Assembly: GCF_002242805.1 (NCBI RefSeq)
Contig: NZ_MCGQ01000023.1
Span: 303,859 to 367,858 of the forward strand
From: Streptomyces diastatochromogenes
Lineage (GTDB): Bacteria > Actinomycetota > Actinomycetes > Streptomycetales > Streptomycetaceae
Direction of reading: 5' to 3'
Length of the DNA stretch: 64,000 bases
The translations under genes and the position numbers were made by a program. Below are positions 33,386 to 43,937 of this stretch, in pieces. A model generated the notes under the pieces. The model did not search any database. It was not told the origin of the DNA and saw nothing but the letters and a program-made list of their open reading frames with translations. The stretch's first letter is position 1, and each line of letters begins with the position of its first letter.

Positions 33386-36260
33386 CTCGCTTGGTCCCTT
33401 CGGGGTCGTAGAGTACGAAGTCGGCCACCTCGACGGGCACCAGCTCCTCGCCCACCGGGGCGAGGAGGGTCTCGCCGATCCTGGCCCGCCCGTCGGCGAC
33501 GAGGGCGAGGGCGAAGGGGCGGCCGAGGGCCGGGCTGTGGTAGCTGGAGGTGACGTGGCCGAGCATCGGCACCGGCCCGGCCTCGGGGGTCAACGACACA
33601 TCCGGGGCCACGAGTTGGGTGCCCTCGGGCAGCCGGGTCGCGCGGTCGGCCGGCAGCAGGCCGACCAGCTGCTTGCGGTCGGTGCGGGAGGTGTCGGGGC
33701 GGGCGTAGGACCGCTTGCCGACGAAGTCCTTCTGCTTCGAGACCACCCAGGACATGCCCGCGTCCTGCGGGGTGACGGTGCCGTCGGTGTCCTGGCCGAC
33801 GATGATGTAGCCCTTCTCGGCGCGCAGGACGTGCATGGTCTCGGTGCCGTACGGGGTGATGCCGTACGGCTGCCCGGCCTCGTACACCTGCTCCCAGACG
33901 GCCGGGCCGTACCACGCGGAGACGTTGATCTCGTAGGCGAGTTCGCCGGAGAAGGAGATCCGGCAGATACGGGCAGGGATGCCGGTGGCCAGGGTGGTCT
34001 CGCGGAAGGCCATGAAGGGGAACGCCTCGGCGGACAGGTCGACGTCGGGCGCGAGTTGGGCGACGACCTGGCGCGACTGCGGGCCGACGACAGCGATCGT
34101 CGACCACTGCTCGGTCACCGAGGTGCAGTGGACGTCGAGTTCGGGCCACTCGGTCTGCAGCCACTCCTCCAGCCAGTCCAGGACCGCGGCGGCGCCGCCG
34201 GTCGTGGTGGTCATGAAGTAGCGGTTGTCGTCGAGGCGCAGCGTCACGCCGTCGTCGAAGATCATCCCGTCGGGCTTGCACATCACGCCGTAGCGGGCCA
34301 TGCCGGGCTTGAGCTTCTTGAAGGCGTTCGTATAGATGCGGTTGAGGAACTCGCCCGCGTCCGCGCCCCAGATCTCGATCTTGCCGAGGGTGGAGGCATC
34401 CATGAACGCCACGCCCTCGCGGGCCGCTCGGCCCTCGCGGGCCACGGCCGTGTCCATGTCCTCACCGGGCCGGGGGTAGTACCAGGGGCGCTTCCACTGC
34501 CCGACGTCCTCGAACTCCGCGCCGTGGGCGACGTGCCAGTGGTGGATGGAGGTGGTGCGTTCGGGATCGAACAGCTCGCCGCGCTCACGCCCGGCCAGGG
34601 CGGCGAAAGCCACCGGTGTGTAGGGCGCCCGGTAGGCCGTGGTGCCGATCTCTCCGGGCGACGCACCGGCGCCGAGGGCCTCGGCGATCACCCCGATCGC
34701 GTTGACGCCGGACGTCTTGCCCTGGTCGTTCGCCGTGCCGAGCGAGGTGTAGCGCTTGACGTGCTCGACACCGCGCATGCCGGCGCCGGTGGACCGCCAG
34801 ACGTCGGCGACGGTGACGTCGCGCTGCAGGTCGACGAAGTGGGTGTCCCAGCTGCCGGGTTCGCCGTCGGGGGCAGGCACCAGCCACAGGGCGCGCACCT
34901 CAGGACGTGCCTCCTGGTACGAAGCCGTGGGCACCGGCACCGGGAAACCGGCGTCCGTCGCGGCCCGCGCACCGGCCCGCGCCCCCTCGGCCAGACAGCC
35001 GTCGAGGTCGTACGTCCCGCGCGCCGCACCCACGACCTGCTGGTCCCGTACGGTGCCGTCGGGGACGAAGGCGACCAGGTCCTCGTCCCAGCGCAGCCGG
35101 CCCTGGCGCTGGCTGTGCAGGTGCACCACCGGGCTCCAGCCGCCCGAGACGGCGAGCAGATCGCAGTCGAACGACTCCGGTTCACCGGTGAGTCGACCGT
35201 TCTCGTCGAGGGCCTGGACGGTGACTCCGGCGAGCCGCCCCTCGCCCGCGGTGCCGACCACCGCACTTCCCGTCAGCACCCGCACCCCGGTCGCCACGGC
35301 GACATCGGCTGCCCGGCGGGACAGCTCGGGGCGCGCGTCCACGACGGCGGCGACGTGGATCCCGGCGGCGTGGAGATCGGCGACGGTCTCATAGGCGCTG
35401 TCGTTGGTCGTGCTGACCACGGCCCGCGAGCCGGGAGCCACGGCGTACCGGTTGAGGTACGAGCGCACGGCCGCCGCGAGCATCACCCCGGGTCGGTCGT
35501 TGCCGGCGAAGACCAGCGGACGCTCGTGCGCACCGGTCGCCAGGACCACCTGGCGGGCCCGGATGTGCCACAGCCGTTGGCGCGAGACGCCTTCGGGGGC
35601 GTCGGCTCCGAGGTGGTCGGTGCGCCGCTGGAGGGCCAGCACGTAGTTGTCGTCGTACGACCCGAAAACCGTGGTGCGTCGCAGGACCACGACCTCGGGG
35701 GCGGCGTCGAGTGCCGCGCGGACCTCGGCGACCCATTCCAGGGCGCTCTGCGCGCCGAACCTCTCGGCACGCCCGGAGAGCAGCGAACCGCCGGGCTCGG
35801 GCTGGTCGTCGACGAGGATCACGCGGGCGCCGGAGCCGGCGGCAGCGGCGGCGGCCGCCAGCCCGGCCGGTCCGGCGCCGACGACCAGGACGTCGGTGTG
35901 TCCGTACTTCTTGTCGTAGACGGCGGGGTCGGGGGTCGGGTCGAGCCGGCCCATCCCCGAGAGCGTCGTGGCGGACAGGCCGTCGTACAGTTCCACGGCC
36001 GTGGCCGGGAGCATGCCTTCCGAGCACGAACCGTCGATCTGCACCAGGGCGTTGGGCTCCTCGACACCCGCGGCGACGATCCCGCGCGGGCGGCCGCGGT
36101 AGAGCGACGGGGCGACCTCGGCGAGCCCGTTCGCCAGCATCGCCGAGGCGACGGTGTCGCCGGGGTGCCCGGTCAGCTCCCGTCCGTCGACGGTGAACCG
36201 CAGCACGCTGCCGCGGTCGATACGGCCACCCTGCTGGAGCCGGAATTGCTGGTCGGTCAT
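33378..36260 (-). CDS. soxA: Sarcosine oxidase alpha subunit
   Basis: A 960-residue SoxA. It starts with a ferredoxin-like region (SVLRFTVDGRELTGHPGDTVASAMLANG), then an NAD-binding domain (VLVVGAGPAGLAAAAAAAGSG near 155). A second Rossmann segment with VLATGAHERPLVFAGNDRPGVM follows. The C-terminal 380 residues are an aminomethyltransferase (GcvT-like) domain that binds tetrahydrofolate. The enzyme oxidises sarcosine to glycine and captures the methyl group as 5,10-methylene-THF. The ATG at 36260 overlaps the soxD stop (ATGA); the longer open frame upstream is not needed. Confidence 0.95.
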   Translation of the reverse strand: MTDQQFRLQQGGRIDRGSVLRFTVDGRELTGHPGDTVASAMLANGLAEVAPSLYRGRPRGIVAAGVEEPNALVQIDGSCSEGMLPATAVELYDGLSATTLSGMGRLDPTPDPAVYDKKYGHTDVLVVGAGPAGLAAAAAAAGSGARVILVDDQPEPGGSLLSGRAERFGAQSALEWVAEVRAALDAAPEVVVLRRTTVFGSYDDNYVLALQRRTDHLGADAPEGVSRQRLWHIRARQVVLATGAHERPLVFAGNDRPGVMLAAAVRSYLNRYAVAPGSRAVVSTTNDSAYETVADLHAAGIHVAAVVDARPELSRRAADVAVATGVRVLTGSAVVGTAGEGRLAGVTVQALDENGRLTGEPESFDCDLLAVSGGWSPVVHLHSQRQGRLRWDEDLVAFVPDGTVRDQQVVGAARGTYDLDGCLAEGARAGARAATDAGFPVPVPTASYQEARPEVRALWLVPAPDGEPGSWDTHFVDLQRDVTVADVWRSTGAGMRGVEHVKRYTSLGTANDQGKTSGVNAIGVIAEALGAGASPGEIGTTAYRAPYTPVAFAALAGRERGELFDPERTTSIHHWHVAHGAEFEDVGQWKRPWYYPRPGEDMDTAVAREGRAAREGVAFMDASTLGKIEIWGADAGEFLNRIYTNAFKKLKPGMARYGVMCKPDGMIFDDGVTLRLDDNRYFMTTTTGGAAAVLDWLEEWLQTEWPELDVHCTSVTEQWSTIAVVGPQSRQVVAQLAPDVDLSAEAFPFMAFRETTLATGIPARICRISFSGELAYEINVSAWYGPAVWEQVYEAGQPYGITPYGTETMHVLRAEKGYIIVGQDTDGTVTPQDAGMSWVVSKQKDFVGKRSYARPDTSRTDRKQLVGLLPADRATRLPEGTQLVAPDVSLTPEAGPVPMLGHVTSSYHSPALGRPFALALVADGRARIGETLLAPVGEELVPVEVADFVLYDPEGTKRDG

Positions 36261-36538
36261 CGGTTCCCTCCGGGGCGGGGCTCGGAGAGCCGGTAGGAGG
36301 CCAGTACCTCGTGGGTGGCGGTGTCGCGCAGGACGTTGAACCAGCGGCGGCAGCCGGTGCTGTGCATCCACCGCTCAGCGAAGGGACCCTTGGGGTTGTC
36401 GCGGTAGAAGACGTACTCGGCCCACTGCTCGTCGGTGAGGTTCGCGGGGTTCTCGGGGTAGGGGACGTGGGCCTGTCCCCCGTAGTGGTACTCGGTCTCG
36501 TCACGGGGACCGCACCAGGGGCAGCTGATCAGCAGCAC
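36257..36538 (-). CDS. soxD: Sarcosine oxidase delta subunit
   Basis: A 93-residue SoxD. The zinc ligands are in MLLISCPWCGPRDETEYHYGG, with a later Cys in HSTGCRRWF. The motif NPANLTDEQWAEYVFYRDNPKG is typical. It is a small zinc-binding subunit. It overlaps soxA by 4 bp and follows soxB by 10 bp. Confidence 0.95.
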   Translation of the reverse strand: MLLISCPWCGPRDETEYHYGGQAHVPYPENPANLTDEQWAEYVFYRDNPKGPFAERWMHSTGCRRWFNVLRDTATHEVLASYRLSEPRPGGNR

Positions 36539-36548
36539 GGTGTCCTCC

Positions 36549-37769
36549 TCAGTGGGCCACGGCCGCGGCGCCGTGTTCGTCGATCAACGCGCCCGTCGTG
36601 AAGCGTTCGAGGGCGAAGGGCGCGTTCAGCGGATGCGGTTCGCCCGTGGCGATGGTGTGGGCGAAGGTCCAGCCGGCGGCGGGGGTGGCCTTGAACCCGC
36701 CGGTGCCCCAGCCGCAGTTGACGTAGAGGTTCTCCGCGGGGGTGGTGCCGATGATCGGGGAGGCGTCCGGAGTGACGTCGACGATGCCGCCCCAGGTGCG
36801 CAGCACGTGCGCGCGGGCGAAGACCGGGAACAGCTCGACTGCGGCGGCCATCTGACGCTCGATCACATGGAAGGAGCCGCGCTGCCCGTAGCCGTTGTAC
36901 GAGTCGACGCCGGCGCCCATCACCAACTCGCCCTTGTGGGCCTGGGAGACGTAGACGTGCACGTGGTTCGACATGACCACCGTCGGGTGCACCGGCTCGT
37001 GCAGCTCGGAGACCAGCGCCTGCAGCGGGTGGGACTGCACCGGCAGGCGGACGCCGGCCCGCTCGGCCAGCACGCTGCTGTGTCCGGCGGCCGCGAGGCC
37101 GACCCGGCCGGCGAGGATACGCCCGCGGCTGGTCTCGACGCCCACGACCCGGTCGCCGTCCTTGAGGAAGCCGGTGACCTCGCACCCCTGGATCAGGTCC
37201 ACGCCCATCTCGTCGGCCCGCCGGGCCAGCGCCCAGGCGACGTGGTCGTGCTTGGCGATGCCGGCCCGGGGCTGGAAGGTGCCGCCAAGGACCGGATACC
37301 GGGTGCGGGACGAGACGTTGAGAATGGGGCAGACCTTGGCGACCTCGTCCGGTTCGAGCCACTCGGCGTCGACTCCGTTGAGGCGGTTGGCGTTGACGCG
37401 GCGCACGCCCTCGCGGACGTCCTGCAGGGTGTGCGCCAGATTGAGGACGCCGCGCTGGCTGAACAGGAAGTCGTAGTCCAGTTCCTCCGGGAGCCGCTCC
37501 CAGAGCTTGAGCGCGTGCTCGTAGATCGCCGCGCTCTCGTCCCACAGGTAGTTCGAGCGGATGATCGTGGTGTTGCGTGCCATGTTGCCGCCGGCCAGCC
37601 AGCCCTTTTCGAGGACGGCGACGTTCGTGATGCCGTGGTTCTTGGCGAGGTAGTAGGCGGTCGCCAGGCCGTGGCCTCCCGCACCGACGATGACGACGTC
37701 GTACGAGGAGCGCGGCTCGGGGTTGCGCCACAGGAAGTCCGGATGCTCCGGCAGCGGTGTGGCGGTCAT
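36549..37769 (-). CDS. soxB: Sarcosine oxidase beta subunit
   Basis: A 406-residue flavoprotein that carries the site of sarcosine oxidation. The FAD motif is VVIVGAGGHGLATAYYLAKNHG, followed by AVLEKGWLAGGNMARNTTIIRSNY. The C-terminus has the NCGWGTGGFKATPAAG segment seen in SoxB. Its ATG overlaps the glyA stop by 4 bp, so glyA and soxB are translationally coupled. Sarcosine from betaine or creatinine breakdown would be the substrate. Confidence 0.95.
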   Translation of the reverse strand: MTATPLPEHPDFLWRNPEPRSSYDVVIVGAGGHGLATAYYLAKNHGITNVAVLEKGWLAGGNMARNTTIIRSNYLWDESAAIYEHALKLWERLPEELDYDFLFSQRGVLNLAHTLQDVREGVRRVNANRLNGVDAEWLEPDEVAKVCPILNVSSRTRYPVLGGTFQPRAGIAKHDHVAWALARRADEMGVDLIQGCEVTGFLKDGDRVVGVETSRGRILAGRVGLAAAGHSSVLAERAGVRLPVQSHPLQALVSELHEPVHPTVVMSNHVHVYVSQAHKGELVMGAGVDSYNGYGQRGSFHVIERQMAAAVELFPVFARAHVLRTWGGIVDVTPDASPIIGTTPAENLYVNCGWGTGGFKATPAAGWTFAHTIATGEPHPLNAPFALERFTTGALIDEHGAAAVAH

Positions 37770-39070
37770 GCCGCGGCTCCGTTCAGGTGGGGATAGAGGG
37801 GGAAGGCGGCGGCCAGCTTCTCGACCCGGCTGCGCAGTTCGTCATCAGGCCGTTCGCCCTTCAGGGCCTCGGCGATGATGTCGGCGACCTCGCGGAACTC
37901 CGCCTCGCCGAAGCCCCGGGTGGCCAGGGCCGGCGTTCCGATCCGCAGCCCCGAGGAGACCATCGGCGGGCGGGGGTCGAACGGCACCGCGTTGCGGTTG
38001 ACGGTGATGCCGACGCTGTGCAGCCGGTCCTCGGCCTGCCGCCCGTCCAGCGCGGAGTTCCGCAGGTCGACGAGGACCAGGTGGACTTCGGTGCCGCCGG
38101 TCAGCACCGTGATCCCGGCCTCGGCCACGTCGTCGGCCAGCAGCCGTCCGGCGAGGATGCGGGCGCCTTCCAGGGTGCGCCGCTGACGCTGCTTGAACTC
38201 CTCGCTCGCCGCCACCTTGAAGGCCACCGCCTTCGCGGCGATGACGTGCTCCAGCGGGCCGCCCTGCTGTCCGGGGAAGACCGCGGAGTTGATCTTCTTG
38301 GCCAGGTCGGCACGGCTGAGGATCACACCGCCGCGCGGGCCACCGAGGGTCTTGTGCGTGGTGGTCGTCACGACGTCGGCATACGGCACCGGGTTGGGGT
38401 GGAGGCCGGCGGCCACCAGCCCGGCGAAGTGCGCCATGTCCACCATCAGATACGCGCCCACCGCGTCGGCGATGCGCCGGAACGCGGCGAAGTCCAGCCG
38501 CCGGGGGTAGGCCGACCAGCCCGCGACGATCATCTTCGGCCGGTGCGCGAGGGCGAGCTGCTCGACCTCGTCCATGTCGATACGCATGTCGGACTCGCGC
38601 ACGTGGTAGGGCACGACGTTGTACAGCTTGCCGGAGTAGTTGATGCGCATGCCGTGGGTCAGGTGACCGCCGTGCGCCAGGTCGAGGCCGAGGATCGTGT
38701 CGCCGGGCTGGAGCAGTGCGAACATCGCGGCCGCGTTGGCCTGGGCGCCCGAGTGCGGCTGCACGTTCGCGGCGTCGGCGCCGAAGAGGTCCTTCACCCG
38801 GGCGATGGCCAACTGCTCGATGACGTCGACGTGTTCGCAGCCGCCGTAGTAGCGGCGGCCCGGGTAGCCCTCGGCGTACTTGTTGGTCAGTACCGAGCCC
38901 TGTGCCTCCATGACCGCGGCCGGGGCGAAGTTCTCCGAGGCGATCATCTCGAGGGTGGACTGCTGACGGTGCAGCTCGGCGTCCACCGCGGCGGCGACAT
39001 CCGGGTCGAGCTCGCTGAGCGGGAGGACGAGGGGGGAGGTGGCCTGGGCGATCGGCGGGTTCGTTGCCAT
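37766..39070 (-). CDS. glyA: Serine hydroxymethyltransferase
   Basis: A 434-residue PLP enzyme. The active-site lysine is in TTTTHKTLGGPRGG near residue 236. The N-terminal motifs TLEMIASENFAP and NKYAEGYPGRRYYGGCEHVD are standard. It joins glycine with 5,10-methylene-THF to make serine, which are exactly the two products of sarcosine oxidase. This explains its place as first gene of the sox operon. The promoter lies in the 96-bp region shared with the divergent GntR gene. A housekeeping glyA is expected elsewhere. Confidence 0.95.
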   Translation of the reverse strand: MATNPPIAQATSPLVLPLSELDPDVAAAVDAELHRQQSTLEMIASENFAPAAVMEAQGSVLTNKYAEGYPGRRYYGGCEHVDVIEQLAIARVKDLFGADAANVQPHSGAQANAAAMFALLQPGDTILGLDLAHGGHLTHGMRINYSGKLYNVVPYHVRESDMRIDMDEVEQLALAHRPKMIVAGWSAYPRRLDFAAFRRIADAVGAYLMVDMAHFAGLVAAGLHPNPVPYADVVTTTTHKTLGGPRGGVILSRADLAKKINSAVFPGQQGGPLEHVIAAKAVAFKVAASEEFKQRQRRTLEGARILAGRLLADDVAEAGITVLTGGTEVHLVLVDLRNSALDGRQAEDRLHSVGITVNRNAVPFDPRPPMVSSGLRIGTPALATRGFGEAEFREVADIIAEALKGERPDDELRSRVEKLAAAFPLYPHLNGAAA

Positions 39071-39104
39071 CTGTGCACCATCCTGAGAGCCAACTAATGG
39101 ACAA

Positions 39105-39116
39105 CTGATATATCAG
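39105..39116. promoter_or_regulatory. GntR-type operator between glyA and its divergent regulator
   Basis: The perfect palindrome CTGATATATCAG lies in the divergent region, near a TAAAGTAT element that could be the regulator's -10. FadR-group GntR proteins commonly bind short A/T-centred palindromes of this kind. Confidence 0.6.
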
Positions 39117-39166
39117 CCTTGGCGCTAAAGTATGGGAGCGCGCAGGACAGGTCAAGGGGGCTTCTC

Positions 39167-39832
39167 ATGCAGCACGTGGCGGCCGAGCCCAGGGACGAGG
39201 ATCTGTCCCTCGCCGAGCATGCCTACCGGGCCATCCGCGACCGGCTCGTCATGCTCGAGATCCGTCCGGGCGCGCCGATCAACGAGGAGCAGCTGGCGCA
39301 GTCCCTCGGCGTCGGACGGACGCCGGTGCGCGAGGCGCTCAAGCGGCTCCAGTACGAGCGCCTCATCACGACGTACCCGCGGCGCGGCACCTTCGCCACC
39401 GACGTCAACATCACCGACCTGGCCCATATCTCCGAGGTGCGCCAGGAGCTGGAGCCGCTGGCCGCCGCCCAGGCGGCGCGGCGCGCCACCGCCACGGACC
39501 GGGCGACCCTGAAGGCCCTACTGCGGGAGCTGGCGAGCGCGCACTCCGGTCGGCACGACGCCACCGAGCTCATGCACCTGGACCTTCAGGTCCACCGCGC
39601 CATCTACGCCGCCACGCACAACCCGTACCTGGAAGACACCCTCGTCCGCCACGACAACCTGGCCACCCGCATCTGGTGCCTGTTCGTCGACCGTCTGTCC
39701 GACATGGCAGGCCACGTCGAAGAGCACGGACCGTTGATCGAGGCGATCGTGACCGGTGAACCCGACAAGGCGGCACAGCTCGCCCGCAGCCATGTCGAAG
39801 GCTTCGAACGGGCCATTCGCGACGCCATCTGA
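39167..39832 (+). CDS. GntR-family regulator (FadR group) of the sox operon
   Basis: A 221-residue regulator. The winged helix is LAEHAYRAIRDRLVMLEIRPGAPINEEQLAQSLGVGRTPVREALKRL. An FCD effector domain with EVRQELEPLAA, DLQVHRAIYAATHNP and a metal-site-like HVEEHGPLIEAI follows. The ATG at 39167 is chosen for its AAGGGGG site; a TTG frame extension at 39119 would run into the promoter. It is divergent from glyA-soxBDAG and very likely represses that operon until sarcosine or a related ligand binds. Confidence 0.92.
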   Translation: MQHVAAEPRDEDLSLAEHAYRAIRDRLVMLEIRPGAPINEEQLAQSLGVGRTPVREALKRLQYERLITTYPRRGTFATDVNITDLAHISEVRQELEPLAAAQAARRATATDRATLKALLRELASAHSGRHDATELMHLDLQVHRAIYAATHNPYLEDTLVRHDNLATRIWCLFVDRLSDMAGHVEEHGPLIEAIVTGEPDKAAQLARSHVEGFERAIRDAI

Positions 39833-39846
39833 GAACGGTCTCCGCG

Positions 39847-40713
39847 TCAGTGCGCGGCGCTCCGCGGCTCCCCCGGGTGCAGGCGGGGCCTGCCCGCCAA
39901 GGTGGTCCACAGGTGCGGGGCGACGTCGTCCTCGGGGAGCTGGGCGATCATGTAGCGGACGCAGCGTTCGATCTTGACCCGCCACAGACGCGCCGCCTCG
40001 TTCCCGTCCGCGTCGCGCAGCGCGTCGTGGACGGCGGTGTCCTCGTCGGCGATGGTGTCGCAGGCCTGGCTGTAGTCCATGTCCAGGACCGTGACGAACA
40101 TGCGCAGGCGGGCCGTGAGGCGTTCGAAGGTGCCGGCGGCCTGCGGGAGGTCCGCGATACGGGCGAGGGCGTCCTGGAACCGCAGGTCGTCCTCGCGGAT
40201 ACGGATGTGGTCGTTGTCCCGGGCGGCGGAGCAGACCTCCGCCAAGGCCGCCGAGGCCGGGGCGAGGTTCTCCGGGCCGAGCATGGCGACACGGCGGATG
40301 AGCAGCGCACCGAGGCCGGCGCGCAGAGCGTAGAGATCGAGGACGTCCTTCGCCGTGACGGCGGGGACGGCGGTCGCGCCACCGGGGAGCAGTTCGAGCA
40401 TCCCCTCGTCCGCCGGCGCCCGCAGCCCCGCGCGGACGACCCGGCGTGAGAGGCCGAGGCGGACCGCGAGCGGCGCCTCCCGAACACGGTCGCCGGGCCG
40501 GTGGCCACCGGCGAGGACGGCTTCACGCAGCAGGCCCACGACGGGGTCGATGGTGATGGGGGCGCCGGGCGGAGCGTCGGAGGCTGCGATCCGGGGCGCA
40601 CCGGCAACAGCCGGGTGGCCCTGTGCGCGCGCCTCTTCGGCGTTCGAGTCTTTCGGAGCGCACCCCTGATGGGGATCCTTGAGAACGGCCGGGGCTGCTC
40701 CTCGTGCAGGCAT
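39847..40713 (-). CDS. GntR-like regulator (FCD domain)
   Basis: About 288 residues with an uncertain N-terminus. The helix-turn-helix is recognisable (LLREAVLAGGHRPGDRVREAPLAVRLGLSRRVVRAGLRAPADEGMLELL) but departs from the usual GVSRTPVREALRRL. The FCD part follows (LYALRAGLGALLIRRVA, FQDALARIADLPQAAG, DEDTAVHDALRDAD). The ATG at 40713 lacks a convincing ribosome site, and about 60 low-complexity residues precede the domain, so the true start may lie downstream. It converges on the other GntR gene with a 14-bp gap. Confidence 0.75.
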   Translation of the reverse strand: MPARGAAPAVLKDPHQGCAPKDSNAEEARAQGHPAVAGAPRIAASDAPPGAPITIDPVVGLLREAVLAGGHRPGDRVREAPLAVRLGLSRRVVRAGLRAPADEGMLELLPGGATAVPAVTAKDVLDLYALRAGLGALLIRRVAMLGPENLAPASAALAEVCSAARDNDHIRIREDDLRFQDALARIADLPQAAGTFERLTARLRMFVTVLDMDYSQACDTIADEDTAVHDALRDADGNEAARLWRVKIERCVRYMIAQLPEDDVAPHLWTTLAGRPRLHPGEPRSAAH

Positions 40714-40804
40714 AGGAGCCGCACGCACTATCCATCGGCGACCGACACCCACGCCGCACCACGGCACCCTCGCCGTCTGTCGGACGACCGAGCGCAGCGA
40801 TCGG

Positions 40805-42211
40805 TCAGGACGTCGGATCAGCGACGGGGTAGGGCACGAAAGTACTGGCGTTCTGGTCGATCCGCAGGGGACGCCCGACGGGCGGCGCGGCCCGCTGGGG
40901 GCAGTCGAGGCGTTCGCAGACGCGGCACCCCATGCCGATGGGGGTGGCGGCGGAGGCGTTGGTGAGGTCGAGGCCGTCGGAGTAGACGAGGCGGTGGGCG
41001 TGGCGGACTTCGCAGCCGAGGCCGATGGCGAAGGTCTTGCCGGGTTCGCCCCAGCCCCCGCGGTGCCGGGTGACGGCTCGAGCGGTCCACAAGTAGCGCT
41101 GCCCGTCCGGCATTTCGGCGATCTGGACGTGGATGCGTCCGGGGGCGGCGAACGCCTCGTACACGTTCCACAGCGGGCAGGTGCCGCCGGCCCGGGAGAA
41201 GTGGAAGTCCGTGGCGGACTGGCGCTTGGACATGTTGCCGGCCCGATCGACCCGGACGAAGGAGAAGGGCACACCGCGCAGGCGCGGGCGCTGGAGGGTG
41301 CTCAGGCGGTGGCAGACGGTCTCGTACCCGAGGCCGTAGCGGTCGGTGAGGCGTTCGATGTCGTAGCGCACCTCTTCGGCGGCCGCGTGGAAGGCGGGGT
41401 ACGGCAGGATCAGGGCCGCCGCGAAGTAGTTGGCGATGCCGATGCGGGCCAGGGCATGGGCGGGCGAGCCGGGCTCGAAGTCCTCGGCGGCCTCGCGGTC
41501 GAGCGTGTCGCCGTGTTCGAGCAGGGCAAGCTGGGTGGCCATGCGGAAGGCGCGTTGACCGGGGCGCAGACGGGTGGACAGGTGCAGGGTGCGCGTCGAG
41601 TCGTCGTAGTGGTGCAGTCGGTCGCCGGTCTCGGCGGTCAGCCGGACGCCGTGGCGATCGGCCAGGCGGGCCGTGAGGGTCCGTGTGACGTCGCCGGGCC
41701 GGATGCCGATCTCCTGAGCCAGTTCCTCGGCCGCGAGGTCGGTGTCGTGGAGGTAGTTCTGGCGGCGGTAGAAGAAGTCCCGGATTTCCTCGTGGGGTGA
41801 GCGGGGCTGCTCGGAGTCGGTCCCGCGGCCGTCCGTCGCTTCGGTGAGGCGCTCGGCGAGCCGGTGGTTGCGGCGGCCGAGGTCGAGCAGGACCTGGGCG
41901 ACGGCGGGCATCCGGGCGGCGAGTTCCGTCAGGTCGGCGGCGGAGACCCGGGCCTCGGCGAGTTCCCCCGCCAACGCCTCACGAAGGTCCGCCACCAGAC
42001 GTGTCGTGTCGCGCTCGGAGAAGAAGCCCGGGTCGACGCCGAAGGCTTCAGTCAGGCGCAGCAGGACCGGGACGGTGAGCGGCCGGGAGTCGTGCTCCAT
42101 CTGGTTGAGGTAGCTGGGCGAGATGGCGAGGACGCGGGCCAGTTCGGCCTGGCTCATCCGGCGTTCCTCGCGCAGGCGTCGCAGACGCGCCCCCGCATAC
42201 GTCTTGCCCAC
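40805..42211 (-). CDS. RamB-like short-chain fatty acyl transcriptional regulator
   Basis: A 468-residue regulator. The N-terminal XRE helix-turn-helix is GARLRRLREERRMSQAELARVLAISPSYLNQMEHDSRPL. A central IrrE/ImmA-like segment (ALARIGIANYFAAALILPYPAFHAAAEE) and the C-terminal DUF2083-type domain with a cysteine cluster (MGCRVCERLDCPQR) follow. This is the RamB architecture, known in Corynebacterium for acetate and glyoxylate-cycle control. The GTG at 42211 follows GGAGGG; the open frame extends far upstream without support. It is divergent from aceA, and TTGGCA repeats lie between them. Confidence 0.92.
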   Translation of the reverse strand: MGKTYAGARLRRLREERRMSQAELARVLAISPSYLNQMEHDSRPLTVPVLLRLTEAFGVDPGFFSERDTTRLVADLREALAGELAEARVSAADLTELAARMPAVAQVLLDLGRRNHRLAERLTEATDGRGTDSEQPRSPHEEIRDFFYRRQNYLHDTDLAAEELAQEIGIRPGDVTRTLTARLADRHGVRLTAETGDRLHHYDDSTRTLHLSTRLRPGQRAFRMATQLALLEHGDTLDREAAEDFEPGSPAHALARIGIANYFAAALILPYPAFHAAAEEVRYDIERLTDRYGLGYETVCHRLSTLQRPRLRGVPFSFVRVDRAGNMSKRQSATDFHFSRAGGTCPLWNVYEAFAAPGRIHVQIAEMPDGQRYLWTARAVTRHRGGWGEPGKTFAIGLGCEVRHAHRLVYSDGLDLTNASAATPIGMGCRVCERLDCPQRAAPPVGRPLRIDQNASTFVPYPVADPTS

Positions 42212-42280
42212 CCGATCGCCCTCCGTGTCCGACTCCCCGTCAGCGTACGGGATCAGACCGTCCGCGCACTCTTCGCAACC

Positions 42281-42558
42281 TTGGCAAACGGCGAGCGGAA
42301 GATGCGCAGAAGTTGGCAGGCATCCACGGTTGTTGGCACCCAGTGCCAGTGTCAGAGTCTCAGTGCGGCCCGCCGGACACCGGCGACCACCGCCCGGAGC
42401 TGGGGCGCGATTCATGCCCTGACGTCGGAGATCCCAGCGACGGCGAGGTCGTGACCGGCAGCGTTGCTCACCTCCGCCCCTCGGCGTAACGGTGGGCCGC
42501 ACTTCAGCCTCTCGACACACAGTGCCACAGCCTGCTGCCCCAGACAGGGGCGTTGGCA
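42281..42558. promoter_or_regulatory. Repeated TTGGCA sites between the RamB-like gene and aceA
   Basis: TTGGCA occurs at 42281-42286, 42313-42318, 42333-42338 and 42553-42558, all on the plus strand. The third is part of a perfect dyad, TGGCAC-CCA-GTGCCA (42334-42348). The fourth lies 32 bp before the aceA ATG. They are likely sites for the RamB-like protein. The rest of the 379-bp gap shows no gene. Confidence 0.55.
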
Positions 42559-42590
42559 GCCAGTACAGATTCAAGGAGACGGTGACAGTC

Positions 42591-43874
<1,284 letters not shown>

Positions 43875-43877
43875 GCA

Positions 43878-43895
43878 CCCCCGGCCGAGCGGGGG
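43878..43895 (+). terminator. Hairpin between aceA and aceB
   Basis: CCCCC-N8-GGGGG lies just after the aceA stop. With no T-run and only 42 bp to aceB, it may stabilise or partly terminate the aceA message rather than end the operon. Confidence 0.4.
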
Positions 43896-43937
43896 CCCGT
43901 ACCACCCCCGCTCCCCCTTCCTCCCGCAGGAGAAGCG

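Noticed and set aside
39071..39166. Glycine riboswitch or T-box upstream of glyA
   Set aside because: The whole divergent region is 96 bp and is accounted for by a GntR palindrome and promoter elements; no tandem aptamer or antiterminator structure is visible.
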